DNA from: Anaerosoma tenue
GTDB taxonomy: Bacteria; Actinomycetota; Coriobacteriia; Anaerosomatales; Anaerosomataceae
DNA: 64,000 nucleotides
NCBI RefSeq assembly: GCF_023161965.1
Contig: NZ_JALNTY010000004.1
Location: 62,001 to 126,000 of the forward strand
Direction: 5' to 3'
In this document: positions 35,877 through 44,683 of the stretch, one piece after another
How positions within the stretch are numbered: the first letter of the stretch is position 1
How the letters are laid out: each line of letters begins with the position of its first letter
Translations under genes and position numbers: made by a program
The notes under the pieces: model-generated
The model's input: the letters and a program-made list of their open reading frames with translations, nothing else
Database searches by the model: none
What the model was told of the DNA's origin: nothing

Positions 35877-35918
35877 CTCTCACGCTCCACGCCCCACCCC
35901 CAGGGGGCATGCGAGCGG

Positions 35919-35948
35919 CGCCGGTCCCGCCATTCGGCGGGGCCGGCG
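35919..35948. terminator. Strong hairpin between converging actP-like and pgi genes
   Basis: CGCCGGTCCCGCC and GGCGGGGCCGGCG pair over 13 bases (one G-T) around a four-base ATTC loop. It lies midway between the symporter stop and the pgi stop on the other strand, so it can serve both as a bidirectional terminator. Confidence 0.7.
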
Positions 35949-36002
35949 TTCGCGTGCGCGATCCTATGCGCGGTGCGGACGTACTACGGGAGACCGGTCC
36001 CG

Positions 36003-37652
36003 TCAGGTGCGAGCGGCAGCCTCGAGGTCGCGGGCGAGGTTGGCGAGCACCTCGGCGTCCGTGGACGGCAGGTCGAGCCGCAGGACGCGCCGGCCATGGG
36101 CGGCGAGCGTCACGAGGTCGCCTTCGGCCTGCGCACGGTGGAGCGCGGCGAGCGTGAACGGTTGTCCGGGGACCTCGATGTCGGCCCTGTCGCGTGCCGT
36201 CACGAGCACGAACACGCCGGTGTTCGGTCCGCCCTTGTGCAGTTGGCCGGTGGAGTGCAGGTAACGCGGCCCCAGCTCGAAGCAGACGGCGTGTCCGCTG
36301 GCGTGGCTGACCGCGGCACAGGCGTCCCGGAGCGGAGCGAGCCGCTCATCGTCCTCAGGCGCGTAGACCAGCAGCGCCAGGTAATCGCCGCCGCGGAGCG
36401 AGCCCACCGCGTGTGCGAGCGCGTCCGTGCGCGTCGCGGGCGCCTCACCCTCCAGCGCACCCGCGTACGTGATCCACGTGCCGCCGACATCCGCGCTGGC
36501 TGCGGGCACCTCTGCCGCACCGCCGTCGAGTATCGCCGAGGTCGCGCGCTTGGCTTCCGTGACGGACGGCTCATCGAACGGGTTCACGCCGAGAAGCACG
36601 CCCGCGAGCGCCACGGCGTGCTCCCAGCGGACGAACTCGGCGCCGATGTCGAAGACGTCGGCGACCGTCAGCTCGAACACAGGGTGTCGCTCGGAGATCC
36701 GTCGCGACCAGTCGGCGAGGGTCGTGTCATCGCCGAAGCGCAGCACCACGAACGCTCGGTCGCTTCCGTAGGCGTCAGCTCCGGCGGGGTCGGCCTCTAT
36801 CACCGGCACGACCCCGGTGCCGTTCTTGCCGAGCGACTCGGCCACAAGCTGCTCGACCCACAGGCCGAACGGCGCGAACGGGCCGGACGTGACCAGCGTG
36901 AGCTTGTCCTTGCCGGCCTCGCATGAGTCGGCGATCCAGGCCGCGAGCAGGGCGCCGGGGTTCTCGTCGATGGGCGCTGCGCACGCGTCTTCCATCGCCT
37001 CGGCGCGGGCGATCACGGAAGGCAGGTGGATGCCGGTGAGCGCGGCCGGCGCAAGCCCGAACATGCTGAGCGCCGAGTACCGGCCGCCCACGGTCGCCGG
37101 CGCGGTCAGAGCGATGCGGAGCATGTCGCGCTGGCGACGCTTCTCCAACGGCGAGCCGGGGTCGGTGATCACCACGATGTGCCGGCCCGCTTCGGCCTTG
37201 ACCATTCCCGCGGCCGTGAACCATTCGCGCACGATCGCGTAGAGCGAGAGGGGCTCGATGGTGGTGCCCGACTTGCTTGCCACGATCACGAAGGTGGAAT
37301 GGGGCTCCAGCCGATCGAGGGCCGTAGCCACCTGCACCGGTGACGTGGTGTCCAGCACGTGCAGGCGTGGGAACCCGGCGGCGCCCTCGATCATCCTGGA
37401 CATCACGAGCGGCGCGAGCGACGAGCCACCCATGCCGAGGAGCAGCAGGTCGGTGGCACCTTCGTTCACGATGGCGTCGGCGAGGTTGGCGAGCAGGGGC
37501 AGACGGCCCGTCGCCTTCTTGGCGAGGTCGGTCCAGCCCAGTCGCTGCATGATGGGGATACGCGCGTCCAGGTCGTCGCTGAACAGGCTCACGTCGCGGG
37601 CTCGCAGCCGGGCGATCGCGTCCATCTCGATCAGTCTCTCGCGTGCAGACAT
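36003..37652 (-). CDS. pgi: Glucose-6-phosphate isomerase
   Basis: This 549-residue protein has LLLGMGGSSLAP near residue 70, VASKSGTTIEPLSLY near 125 and the sugar-phosphate isomerase (SIS) fold. The C-terminal part contains YLHSTGQLHKGGPNTGVF. It resembles the long PGI half found fused to transaldolase in some bacteria, but the transaldolase half is absent. It interconverts glucose-6-P and fructose-6-P. It lies 12 bases downstream of the EamA transporter on the same strand. Confidence 0.9.
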   Translation of the reverse strand: MSARERLIEMDAIARLRARDVSLFSDDLDARIPIMQRLGWTDLAKKATGRLPLLANLADAIVNEGATDLLLLGMGGSSLAPLVMSRMIEGAAGFPRLHVLDTTSPVQVATALDRLEPHSTFVIVASKSGTTIEPLSLYAIVREWFTAAGMVKAEAGRHIVVITDPGSPLEKRRQRDMLRIALTAPATVGGRYSALSMFGLAPAALTGIHLPSVIARAEAMEDACAAPIDENPGALLAAWIADSCEAGKDKLTLVTSGPFAPFGLWVEQLVAESLGKNGTGVVPVIEADPAGADAYGSDRAFVVLRFGDDTTLADWSRRISERHPVFELTVADVFDIGAEFVRWEHAVALAGVLLGVNPFDEPSVTEAKRATSAILDGGAAEVPAASADVGGTWITYAGALEGEAPATRTDALAHAVGSLRGGDYLALLVYAPEDDERLAPLRDACAAVSHASGHAVCFELGPRYLHSTGQLHKGGPNTGVFVLVTARDRADIEVPGQPFTLAALHRAQAEGDLVTLAAHGRRVLRLDLPSTDAEVLANLARDLEAAART

Positions 37653-37664
37653 CGCGGGGCCTCC

Positions 37665-38591
37665 TCAGACGTCATGGGCTTCCATCACCGGGACCGGAGC
37701 CTCGATGCCGGGGGTCGGTTCCATTCTAGCCACCAGTATGCCGCCAAGCACGACCATCGCCCCGCCGGCCACGGTGGGGAGGGTGAGCGGCTCGGCGAGG
37801 AATGCGGCGGCGAAGAGCACCGCAGCCACCGGTTCGGCGTAGGTGAGTATCGCCGCGTGGTCGGCGCGCACGGCGCGGAGGCCCGTGAGGAAGAGGAGGC
37901 CGGTGCCGGCCGTATGGACCACGCCGAGCGTTGCCAGCGACCCCCACTCCACGGCGGTGGATGGCCCTGGGAGCAGGAGCATCGCGGGCAGGAGCACGAC
38001 CGAGGCCGCCAGCGTCTCGCCCGCCATGTACACGGGCACAGGGATGCCTTCGAGCAGCCGCTTCGCGACCACCACGCCGATGGAGTACGTGAACGCCGAG
38101 GCGAACGCGAGCGCCGCGCCGAGCAGATGCGTGCCGCCAGAGAGCGCGAGGCCCGCCGGCCCCACGATGACCACCGTACCCGCAAGCGCGAACCCGAGAG
38201 GAGCGAGCGCACGAGCATCGAACGGCTCGCGGGTGACGAGAGGGGAGAGCGCGGTCACGAGGACCGGACCCGTGTAGGTCAGCAGCACGGCGACAGCAAC
38301 GCTCGTGAGCTGCAGCGCGCTGAAGAACAGGACCCAGTTGAGGGCGAGTACCACTCCCATGGCGGACAGGCCGAGCAGCCGACGCGGGGTGAGGCGCCTC
38401 ACGTCGCTCAGCCGTCGGCGGAGCAGGAGGATGATCGTGGCCGCGGCGAATGCGAAGGCCACACGCCAGAAGACGATCACCAAAGCGCTGGTGTCGACCT
38501 GCCTGGAGAGCAGGGGGATCGAGCCCCACACGACGCCGGCGACGGCGATCCGGGCGAGTCCGCTCCGATACGAGACAGCGTGTCCCATCAT
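37665..38591 (-). CDS. EamA-family (drug/metabolite) transporter
   Basis: This 308-residue protein has ten hydrophobic helices in two EamA halves of five each, with the internal repeat features VWGSIPLLSR, LTYTGPVLVTALSPLV and ILTYAEPVAAVLFA. The substrate is unknown; family members export amino acids, nucleosides or other metabolites. The gene lies between hypE and pgi on the same strand, apparently without a functional link to either. Confidence 0.88.
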   Translation of the reverse strand: MMGHAVSYRSGLARIAVAGVVWGSIPLLSRQVDTSALVIVFWRVAFAFAAATIILLLRRRLSDVRRLTPRRLLGLSAMGVVLALNWVLFFSALQLTSVAVAVLLTYTGPVLVTALSPLVTREPFDARALAPLGFALAGTVVIVGPAGLALSGGTHLLGAALAFASAFTYSIGVVVAKRLLEGIPVPVYMAGETLAASVVLLPAMLLLPGPSTAVEWGSLATLGVVHTAGTGLLFLTGLRAVRADHAAILTYAEPVAAVLFAAAFLAEPLTLPTVAGGAMVVLGGILVARMEPTPGIEAPVPVMEAHDV

Positions 38592-38631
38592 CGCCCCTCG
38601 AGACGCATGCGGTGGTTGGCCGCCTCGCCGC

Positions 38632-39642
38632 TCAGCAGATGCGGGGAAGCTGCTCGCCCACGAGCATGTCCATGATGCGCGTGGCGCCGAACGACGTCCG
38701 CACGTACACCTTGCCCGCTGGACCCTCGGCCACCGCGCCGATGACCGCGGCCTCGGCTCCGTATGGGGCGGCCTTCATCGCCGCGAGCGCCGCCTCGGCC
38801 TGTTCGGCAGGCACTACCGCCACCATTTTGCCTTCGTTGGCTACCTGGTAGACGTCGTAGCCGAGCATCTCGCATGCGCCGCGGACCTGCTCGTTCACCG
38901 GCACATCGGGTTCCTCCACGGTGATCGAGACGCCCGAGGCCTCCGCCAGTTCGTTCAATGTGCTCGCCAGCCCGCCCCTGGTGGGGTCCCGGAAGCACCG
39001 TACGTCAGGGGCAGCCTCGAGCACGGCCGCCACGAGGTGGTTGAGCGGTGCGGCGTCGGTGCGGATGTCGGTGGAGAAGGACAGCCCCTCGCGCGTGGAG
39101 ATCACAGCCACCCCGTGGTCGCCGAGCGTGCCCGAGAGCAGCACCACGTCGCCGGGGCGGCAGTGGGAGCCGGAGAGGTCGATCCCGTCGCCGAGCGCGC
39201 CCACTCCCGCGGTGTTCACGTACACGCCGTCGCCGTGCCCACGCTCCACCACTTTCGTGTCGCCGGTGACGATGCGCACGCCGGCCTCGGCTGCCGCATC
39301 CCGCATCGAGACGAGGATCCGCTTGAGGTCGGCGACGGCGAGCCCCTCCTCGAGGACGAAGCCCACCGAGAGGTAGAGCGGTTGCGCGCCCGATGTGGCC
39401 ACGTCGTTCACGGTGCCGCAGACGGCGAGGCGTCCGATGTCGCCGCCCGGGAAGAAGAGCGGGCTCACGGTGTAGGTGTCGGTCGAGAATGCCAGCCTGC
39501 TCGTGGGCATATCGAGGGCCGCCGCGTCATCCATACGGAGCAGGATCTCATCACCGAACTCGGCAACGAAGATCTCCTCGATGAGCTCCTTCATCATGGT
39601 GCCGCCGCTGCCATGAGCCAGCAGGATCCGATCAGAGCGCAT
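38632..39642 (-). CDS. hypE: Hydrogenase maturation protein HypE
   Basis: This 336-residue protein has LAHGSGGTMMKELIEE at the N-terminus, DDAAALD and GDTKVVERG, the PurM-like ATP-binding fold. It ends in PRIC, with the essential C-terminal cysteine that carries the thiocyanate precursor of the [NiFe] cyanide ligands. The ATG at 39642 follows GGAGG at proper spacing. It receives the carbamoyl group from HypF. It forms a hypC-hypD-hypE run on the minus strand. Confidence 0.96.
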   Translation of the reverse strand: MRSDRILLAHGSGGTMMKELIEEIFVAEFGDEILLRMDDAAALDMPTSRLAFSTDTYTVSPLFFPGGDIGRLAVCGTVNDVATSGAQPLYLSVGFVLEEGLAVADLKRILVSMRDAAAEAGVRIVTGDTKVVERGHGDGVYVNTAGVGALGDGIDLSGSHCRPGDVVLLSGTLGDHGVAVISTREGLSFSTDIRTDAAPLNHLVAAVLEAAPDVRCFRDPTRGGLASTLNELAEASGVSITVEEPDVPVNEQVRGACEMLGYDVYQVANEGKMVAVVPAEQAEAALAAMKAAPYGAEAAVIGAVAEGPAGKVYVRTSFGATRIMDMLVGEQLPRIC

Positions 39643-39694
39643 GTGGACCTCCATATCGCAGGGGGGTCCCCGTCCGGCGGTGGCGCCGGCAGGG

Positions 39695-40798
39695 TCAGTC
39701 CTGCCCCTTGCCGTAGTCGGTATACCGGTAGTACGCGGCGCACGAGCCTTCGCTCGAGACCATGCAGGGGCCCACCGGGTGCTCCGGCGTGCAGGCGCGG
39801 CCGAACAGCTTGCAGTCGAACGGCAGCACCACGCCGCGCAGCACGTCGCCGCACTGGCAGCCCTTGATCTCGCGTGGCTCGGGCGGTGTGACAGGGACAC
39901 GCACGCGGGCGTCGTACCGGGAGAACTCCGGCCGCAGCGCGAGGCCGGTGCCGGGGATCACGCCGATCCCGCGCCATTCGGAGTCGCACGGCTCGAACGC
40001 GGCTTCCATCGCCGCGATCGCCGCGCGGTTGCCCGAGGCGTCAACGCCGCGTCCGTACGCGATCTCTATCTCGGCACGGCCCTCGGCGAGTTGGCGCGCG
40101 AGCATCCACACGCCCTGCAGCACGTCCACCGGCTCGAAGCCGGTGATCACGCCCGGCACGCCGTACTCGGCGGCCAGGAACTCGTACGGGCCGGTGCCGA
40201 TGATGGTGGAGACGTGGCCGGGAAGGATGAAGCCCGTCACGCGCACCTCGGGATCGTTCACGAGCGCCTGCAACGCACCTGGGACCGTCTTGTGGAGCGA
40301 GAGCGCCGACCAGTTGGAGAGCCCGCGGCGTGCGGCCTCCTTGATCGTGAGCGCCACGGTGGGGGCGGTCGTCTCGAAGCCCACGCCGAGGAAGACCACG
40401 TGCTTGTCGGGCTCGCGTTCGGCGAGGGCGAGGGAGTCGAGCGGGGAGTACACCACGCGCACATCGCGCCCCTCGGCCTTCTCCGCCGAGAGCGACGAGT
40501 ACGATCCCGGCACTTTCATCATGTCGCCGAAGGTGGTGAGGATCACACCCGGCTGCCGCGCCATCTCGATGGCGAGGTCGATATCCGGGTTCGCGGTCAC
40601 GCAGACCGGGCAGCCGGGGCCCGACAGGAGCTTGATGGTCTCCGGCATCAGGCCACGCAGGCCGTGCTTGGCGATGGCCATGGTGTGGGTGCCGCAGACC
40701 TCCATCAGCGTGCAGGGCTCCTGCGCGGTGCTGTGGATGGCCTCGACCAGGGTGCGCGCGACCTCCGGGTCGCGGAAGCCGTCGAGGATGTCGTTCAC
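39695..40798 (-). CDS. hypD: Hydrogenase maturation protein HypD
   Basis: This 367-residue iron-sulfur protein has the conserved CGTHTMAIAKHG and GPGCPVC motifs, FGDMMKVPG, GFETTAP and the cysteine-rich C-terminus (CQCGDVLRG, CKLFGRACTP, CAAYYRY). HypD with HypC builds the Fe(CN)2CO unit. The GTG start overlaps the hypC stop by four bases. Confidence 0.96.
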   Translation of the reverse strand: MNDILDGFRDPEVARTLVEAIHSTAQEPCTLMEVCGTHTMAIAKHGLRGLMPETIKLLSGPGCPVCVTANPDIDLAIEMARQPGVILTTFGDMMKVPGSYSSLSAEKAEGRDVRVVYSPLDSLALAEREPDKHVVFLGVGFETTAPTVALTIKEAARRGLSNWSALSLHKTVPGALQALVNDPEVRVTGFILPGHVSTIIGTGPYEFLAAEYGVPGVITGFEPVDVLQGVWMLARQLAEGRAEIEIAYGRGVDASGNRAAIAAMEAAFEPCDSEWRGIGVIPGTGLALRPEFSRYDARVRVPVTPPEPREIKGCQCGDVLRGVVLPFDCKLFGRACTPEHPVGPCMVSSEGSCAAYYRYTDYGKGQD

Positions 40799-41103
40799 GA
40801 TGCCGGGACCTCGGCGGTCTCGCCAGGAGCCTCATCGGCCGATGCCTCGCCGGCCTCCATCTCCGCAGCGAGCTCGTCGGCGTGCTTGATGCCCATGCTC
40901 CGCAGCATCTCGAGGGTCTCGGCGGCGAACTCCTCGTCGATCTTCTGGATGGCGAACCCGGCGTGTACGAGCACGTGGTCACCCACGACCGCGTCCGGGG
41001 TCATCATGAGGCTTACGTGACGCTTCACGCCGAGGATGTCCACCTCGGCCATCTCGATCTCGTTGGGCTCGGAGACGATCCGCGCTGGGATTGCGAGGCA
41101 CAT
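40795..41103 (-). CDS. hypC: Hydrogenase maturation chaperone HypC
   Basis: This 102-residue protein starts MCLAIPARIV, with the essential Cys2, and has the GDHVLVHAGFAIQKIDEE motif. The acidic, alanine-rich tail of about 25 residues is longer than in most HypC proteins. It is the first gene of hypCDE and has an upstream TATAGT -10 element (41154-41159). Confidence 0.95.
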   Translation of the reverse strand: MCLAIPARIVSEPNEIEMAEVDILGVKRHVSLMMTPDAVVGDHVLVHAGFAIQKIDEEFAAETLEMLRSMGIKHADELAAEMEAGEASADEAPGETAEVPAS

Positions 41104-41153
41104 ACAGACCCTCCTGCTTCGTGCGTACGGTCGGCCATTGACGGCACCCGTCC

Positions 41154-41182
41154 ACTATAGCGGGAGGCGGCCTCATTGCCGA
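41154..41182 (-). promoter_or_regulatory. Promoter of hypCDE
   Basis: On the minus strand TATAGT (41159-41154) is a good -10. A weaker TCGGCA (41182-41177) lies 17 bases upstream as a possible -35. This places the start of transcription about 45 bases before hypC. Confidence 0.5.
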
Positions 41183-41259
41183 GTGTGGCGGCCGTATCGC
41201 GGTAAGGACTCATCAGCCGATCCAGTCGGGGCGCTCAGGCGCAAGAGCAGCAGACAATG

Positions 41260-41292
41260 ATTTCGTTGTAAGAACATCGAAATAGATGTAAT
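41260..41292 (+). promoter_or_regulatory. Promoter/operator of the MNT-HEPN toxin-antitoxin operon
   Basis: ATTTCG (41260-41265) and CGAAAT (41278-41283) make an inverted repeat with a 12-base spacer in an A+T-rich patch. TGTAAT (41287-41292) is a likely -10. Transcription would then start at or next to the ATG at 41301, and no ribosome site precedes that ATG, so the mRNA may be leaderless. The repeat is the probable binding site of the fused HTH domain. Confidence 0.5.
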
Positions 41293-41300
41293 CTGTCTGC

Positions 41301-41864
41301 ATGGCACCGCTATCGGACATCGGCTCGCAGCTCATCACCGCCCGCATCGCCCAGGGGCTCTCACAGCGTGAGTTGGCCGAACTGGTGGGTGTACACCAGC
41401 AGCAGATCGCGCGCTGGGAGAAGGAGCGGTACGGGTGCGTCTCTCTCAAGCGGCTCTCGCTCGTTGCCGACGCTCTTGGCATAGGGGAGGCGCCGCTTCT
41501 GGCTGCCGAGGCACCCGCAGCCTACGGCACCGCTGTGCTTCATCGGCACGCAGGGGCGACTCCGGTGCGCGATCTCGGTGAGGTGATCGCGCGAATCCGC
41601 GCGCATGCGCACGAGCTCCATGAACGTTTCGGCGTGACGAGGATCGATGTCTTCGGCTCGTTCGCGCGTGGTGAGCAGACGCCGGAGAGCGATGTGGACC
41701 TCATCGTGGAGGTGGCCGAGCCGACTCTTGAGACGGTGTTCGGGTCGGAGCGGTTCTTGATCGACCTGCTGGGTCGCACGGCGCAGTGTGGCTCACTGGC
41801 GTCCATCAATCCCCGGGTCCGTAGGAATGTGATCGAGGACCTGGTGCATGTGTGGCAGGCGTAG
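41301..41864 (+). CDS. mntA: HTH-MNT nucleotidyltransferase antitoxin (MntA-like)
   Basis: The protein has 187 residues. Residues about 8-62 form an XRE-type helix-turn-helix (ITARIAQGLSQRELAELVGVH). The second half is a minimal nucleotidyltransferase with the GS-x10-DxD motif complete (GSFARGEQTPESDVDLIV). In the MntA/HepT system the nucleotidyltransferase AMPylates the HEPN toxin to inactivate it. Here the antitoxin carries its own DNA-binding domain, which suggests direct autoregulation. It overlaps the HEPN gene by 17 bases. Confidence 0.9.
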   Translation: MAPLSDIGSQLITARIAQGLSQRELAELVGVHQQQIARWEKERYGCVSLKRLSLVADALGIGEAPLLAAEAPAAYGTAVLHRHAGATPVRDLGEVIARIRAHAHELHERFGVTRIDVFGSFARGEQTPESDVDLIVEVAEPTLETVFGSERFLIDLLGRTAQCGSLASINPRVRRNVIEDLVHVWQA

Positions 41865-42219
41865 CGAGGCGGCGTACGTTGCCGACATGGTGGCCGCCTG
41901 CGAGCGGATGTTGGTCTTTGCCTCAGGGAGGCCTACGCAGGACATATTGGACGAGTGCCTGCCTTACCGTGGGGCGATCCTGCATCAACTCATAGTCCTC
42001 GGTGAGGCTGCACGCTACATCACAATCGAACGCCGACAGCAGTGGATCGACATTCCCTGGCAGGACATAGTCGGCATGCGTGACAAGCTGGTGCACTACT
42101 ACCACGGTATCGATGACGCGCTCGTGCTCCATGCCCTCCGCGCGGCGGTTCCCCGTGTGCTACCGCAGCTGCGCGAGATGCTGGTCATCCTGGACCGCGA
42201 GGAGCGCGCGGGCGAGTAG
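41848..42219 (+). CDS. hepT: HEPN-domain RNase toxin (HepT-like)
   Basis: This 123-residue helical protein has the RDKLVHYY motif near residue 77, the RX4HXY form of the HEPN RNase active site. The tyrosine is the residue AMPylated in HepT. The pairing with an MNT gene is diagnostic. It ends three bases before the convergent hypF stop with no terminator visible. Confidence 0.9.
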   Translation: MCGRRSEAAYVADMVAACERMLVFASGRPTQDILDECLPYRGAILHQLIVLGEAARYITIERRQQWIDIPWQDIVGMRDKLVHYYHGIDDALVLHALRAAVPRVLPQLREMLVILDREERAGE

Positions 42220-42222
42220 AGA

Positions 42223-44679
42223 TCACGCTTCCGCGCGCCTCGCCCACGCCACGACGGCCTGGCCGAAGGAGACGCCGCCGTCGTTGGCGGGCAGTTCGCG
42301 GTGCACGAGGGGTTCGAGTCCGGCTTCGCGTAGGCCGAGCACACAGCCGCGCACCACCAGGCGGTTCATGAAGACCCCGCCCGCAAGCGCGACGTGGCGC
42401 ACCCCGAGGTCCGGCGCGAGGCGGGTGCACACGCCCAGGACCGCCGACACCACCGCCCGGTGGAACCGCATCGAGATCGCCGGCGCTCCCACGCCCGCGG
42501 CGACGTCATCGAGCACGGCGGCCAGAACGGGCGCGCTGTCCACCTGGAGCGAGCCGCCCAGCTCCTCGAGCAGACCGAACGCGTACGCGCCGCGCGCGGC
42601 AGGGTCGGCGAGCGCCTCGAGCTCGATGGCCGCCTGCCCCTCGTAGAGCGCGTCGTCGCGCACGCCCGCAAGAGCAGCTACGGCATCGAAGAGCCGACCC
42701 ATCGAGCTCGTCATCGGCGTGTTGAGGCCGTGCGAGATCATCGCGAGGATGGTCTGCTCCTCGCCCTCGGCCAGACGTTCGCGAAGCGGCGCTGCACCCG
42801 GGTGGCCGAGCAGGCCGCATTCGGAGAGAGCGCCGAGCGCCATACGGGCGGGGCGCCGGATCGCGGCGGCCCCGCCGGGGAGCGGCAGCGTGCGCAGGTG
42901 CGCCACGCGGTCGAACCCGGCCCAGTCGGCGGCCAGCCATTCACCGCCCCAGATGGTGCCATCCGCGCCATAGCCGGTACCGTCGAGCGCTACGCCGAGC
43001 ACCCTCTCGGAGACGCCGTGCTCGGCCGTCACGCTGGCGATGTGCGCGTGATGGTGCTGCACCCCGATCGCGGGCAGTCCGAGGGAGAGCGCGTGCTTCG
43101 TGGAGAGGTACTCGGGGTGGAGATCGTAGGCCACCACCTCCGGGCGCACCCGGAACAACCGCTCGTAGAGAGCGATCGTGCGCTCGTAGCTCGCAAGCGT
43201 CTCGGCGTTCTCCATGTCGCCGATGTGCTGCGATACGAACGCGTGCGCTCCGGTGAGCAGACAGAACGTGTTCTTCTGCTCGGGCCCTGCGGCGAGGATG
43301 TCCACATCGCTGGTGAACGGCGCCCGCAGCGGGAAGGGGGCGCGACCGCGGGCGCGTCTGATGTGCTCCACGCCAACGTCGGGGGTGTGCCGCTCCACGG
43401 AGTCGTCGTACCGCGAGTAGATGTCGCGATCATGCATCAGGAAGGCGTCGGCGATGGAGCCGAGCCGCTCGAGCGCCTCGGCGTTCCCGGTGGCGATCGG
43501 TTCGTCGCTCAGGTTGCCCGAGGTCATCACGAGCGGCCCGCCGAACGCGTCGAGGAGCAGGTGGTGCAGCGGCGTGTACGGCAACATCACGCCGAGTTCG
43601 CGCAGACCGGGGGCGAGGGAGGGCGCCAGGGTGGGGGTCAGCGGCGCAGTTCCGCAGGCGGGGGAGGTGCCGAGGACGCTTGAGGCGTCCGCAGGCGCCG
43701 AGGGCCCCCGCCGAGGACTGTCTGAGCACGCGACCCCCACCCTGGCGCCGTCACTCAAGCGCAGCAGCACGATGGGCGCCGACGGAGCGGTGAGCAGCGC
43801 CTCCTCCTCGGCAGAGATCACGCAGTGCTCGCGCACCGCCTCCAGCGAGGGCGCCATCACGGCGAGCGCCTTGCCCCAGCGACGCTTGCGCTCGCGCAGC
43901 CGCAGAACCGCGTCCTCGTTGGCGGCGTCGCACGCTAGCTGGAAGCCGCCCAGGCCCTTGACGGCCACGATCGCGCCCTTACGGAGCAACCGTACGGCGT
44001 CGTCGATGATCGCGGCTGCGCGCTCGCGCTCCACGCTCACCTCGCGGTGTGGTCGGGGGACGGCCTCCACCGCCGGGTCCCACTCGGCATCAGCGATGTC
44101 GACGTCGCCGCCGTTGAGGTAGAGGCGCGGCCCGCACCGGAAGCATGCGTTGGGCTGCGCGTGGAAGCGCCGGTCGCCGGGGTCGGTGTACTCGGCTGCG
44201 CATTCGTCGCACAGCGGGAAGTCGCGCATCGTGGTCATCGGACGGTCATACGGCACATCCTCGATGATCGTGAAGCGAGGACCGCAGTTGGTGCAGTTCG
44301 TGAACGGGTAGCCGTAACGCCTGTCCGCCGGGTCGCGGAGCTCGGCGGCGCAGTCCGCACAGGTCGCGATGTCGGGCGAGACCAGGGTCATCGTGCCTTC
44401 GATGCTCTCGGACTCCACGATGGCGAAACCCTGGTGCCCTTCGGCCGCGATATCGGTGACATGTACCGCGTCGATCACCGCCATCGGCGGCGCCTCTTCG
44501 CGGATGGCCGCCACGAAGGCGCCGATGGCGTCCGGTCCGCCCTCGGCGTGGGCGAACACACCCTCGGAGGTGTTCTTCACCCAGCCGGAGATCCCGTGGC
44601 GCATCGCAAGGTTGTACACGAACGGCCTGAAGCCGACGCCCTGCACCACGCCGGTGACGTGCAGCGAGACGGCGGGCAT
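42223..44679 (-). CDS. hypF: Carbamoyltransferase HypF
   Basis: This 818-residue protein has the standard order. First is an acylphosphatase-like domain (VTGVVQGVGFRPFVYN). Four zinc-binding CxxC pairs follow (CADC, CTNC, CDEC, CFRC; about 107-185), then a YrdC-like domain with KGLGGFQLACDA and MTSGNLSDEP, and a Kae1-like domain with HHHAHIASV. It makes the carbamoyl-adenylate used by HypE for the cyanide ligands. About 43 residues at 311-353 inside the YrdC domain (between VLLRLS and LAPGLRELG) are absent in typical HypF. They are encoded by a palindromic element. hypF is 1.1 kb from hypCDE and on the same strand. Confidence 0.95.
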   Translation of the reverse strand: MPAVSLHVTGVVQGVGFRPFVYNLAMRHGISGWVKNTSEGVFAHAEGGPDAIGAFVAAIREEAPPMAVIDAVHVTDIAAEGHQGFAIVESESIEGTMTLVSPDIATCADCAAELRDPADRRYGYPFTNCTNCGPRFTIIEDVPYDRPMTTMRDFPLCDECAAEYTDPGDRRFHAQPNACFRCGPRLYLNGGDVDIADAEWDPAVEAVPRPHREVSVERERAAAIIDDAVRLLRKGAIVAVKGLGGFQLACDAANEDAVLRLRERKRRWGKALAVMAPSLEAVREHCVISAEEEALLTAPSAPIVLLRLSDGARVGVACSDSPRRGPSAPADASSVLGTSPACGTAPLTPTLAPSLAPGLRELGVMLPYTPLHHLLLDAFGGPLVMTSGNLSDEPIATGNAEALERLGSIADAFLMHDRDIYSRYDDSVERHTPDVGVEHIRRARGRAPFPLRAPFTSDVDILAAGPEQKNTFCLLTGAHAFVSQHIGDMENAETLASYERTIALYERLFRVRPEVVAYDLHPEYLSTKHALSLGLPAIGVQHHHAHIASVTAEHGVSERVLGVALDGTGYGADGTIWGGEWLAADWAGFDRVAHLRTLPLPGGAAAIRRPARMALGALSECGLLGHPGAAPLRERLAEGEEQTILAMISHGLNTPMTSSMGRLFDAVAALAGVRDDALYEGQAAIELEALADPAARGAYAFGLLEELGGSLQVDSAPVLAAVLDDVAAGVGAPAISMRFHRAVVSAVLGVCTRLAPDLGVRHVALAGGVFMNRLVVRGCVLGLREAGLEPLVHRELPANDGGVSFGQAVVAWARRAEA
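43622..43749. repeat. 128-nt palindromic element inside hypF
   Basis: The ends GGCGCCAGGGTGGGGGTC (43622-43639) and its exact complement (43732-43749) form an 18-bp perfect inverted repeat. Inside, GCGGGGG (43658) pairs with CCCCCGC (43705). GGTGCC pairs with GGCGCC, and GGACGC with GCGTCC around a five-base loop. The whole element could fold into one long branched hairpin. It lies in the hypF coding region and adds about 43 residues without breaking the frame. No second copy was seen in the window. Confidence 0.7.
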
Positions 44680-44683
44680 GCGA

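Noticed and set aside
42223-44679. hypF as a frameshifted pseudogene because of the inserted stretch
   Set aside because: The frame is open from end to end and all conserved motifs on both sides are present.
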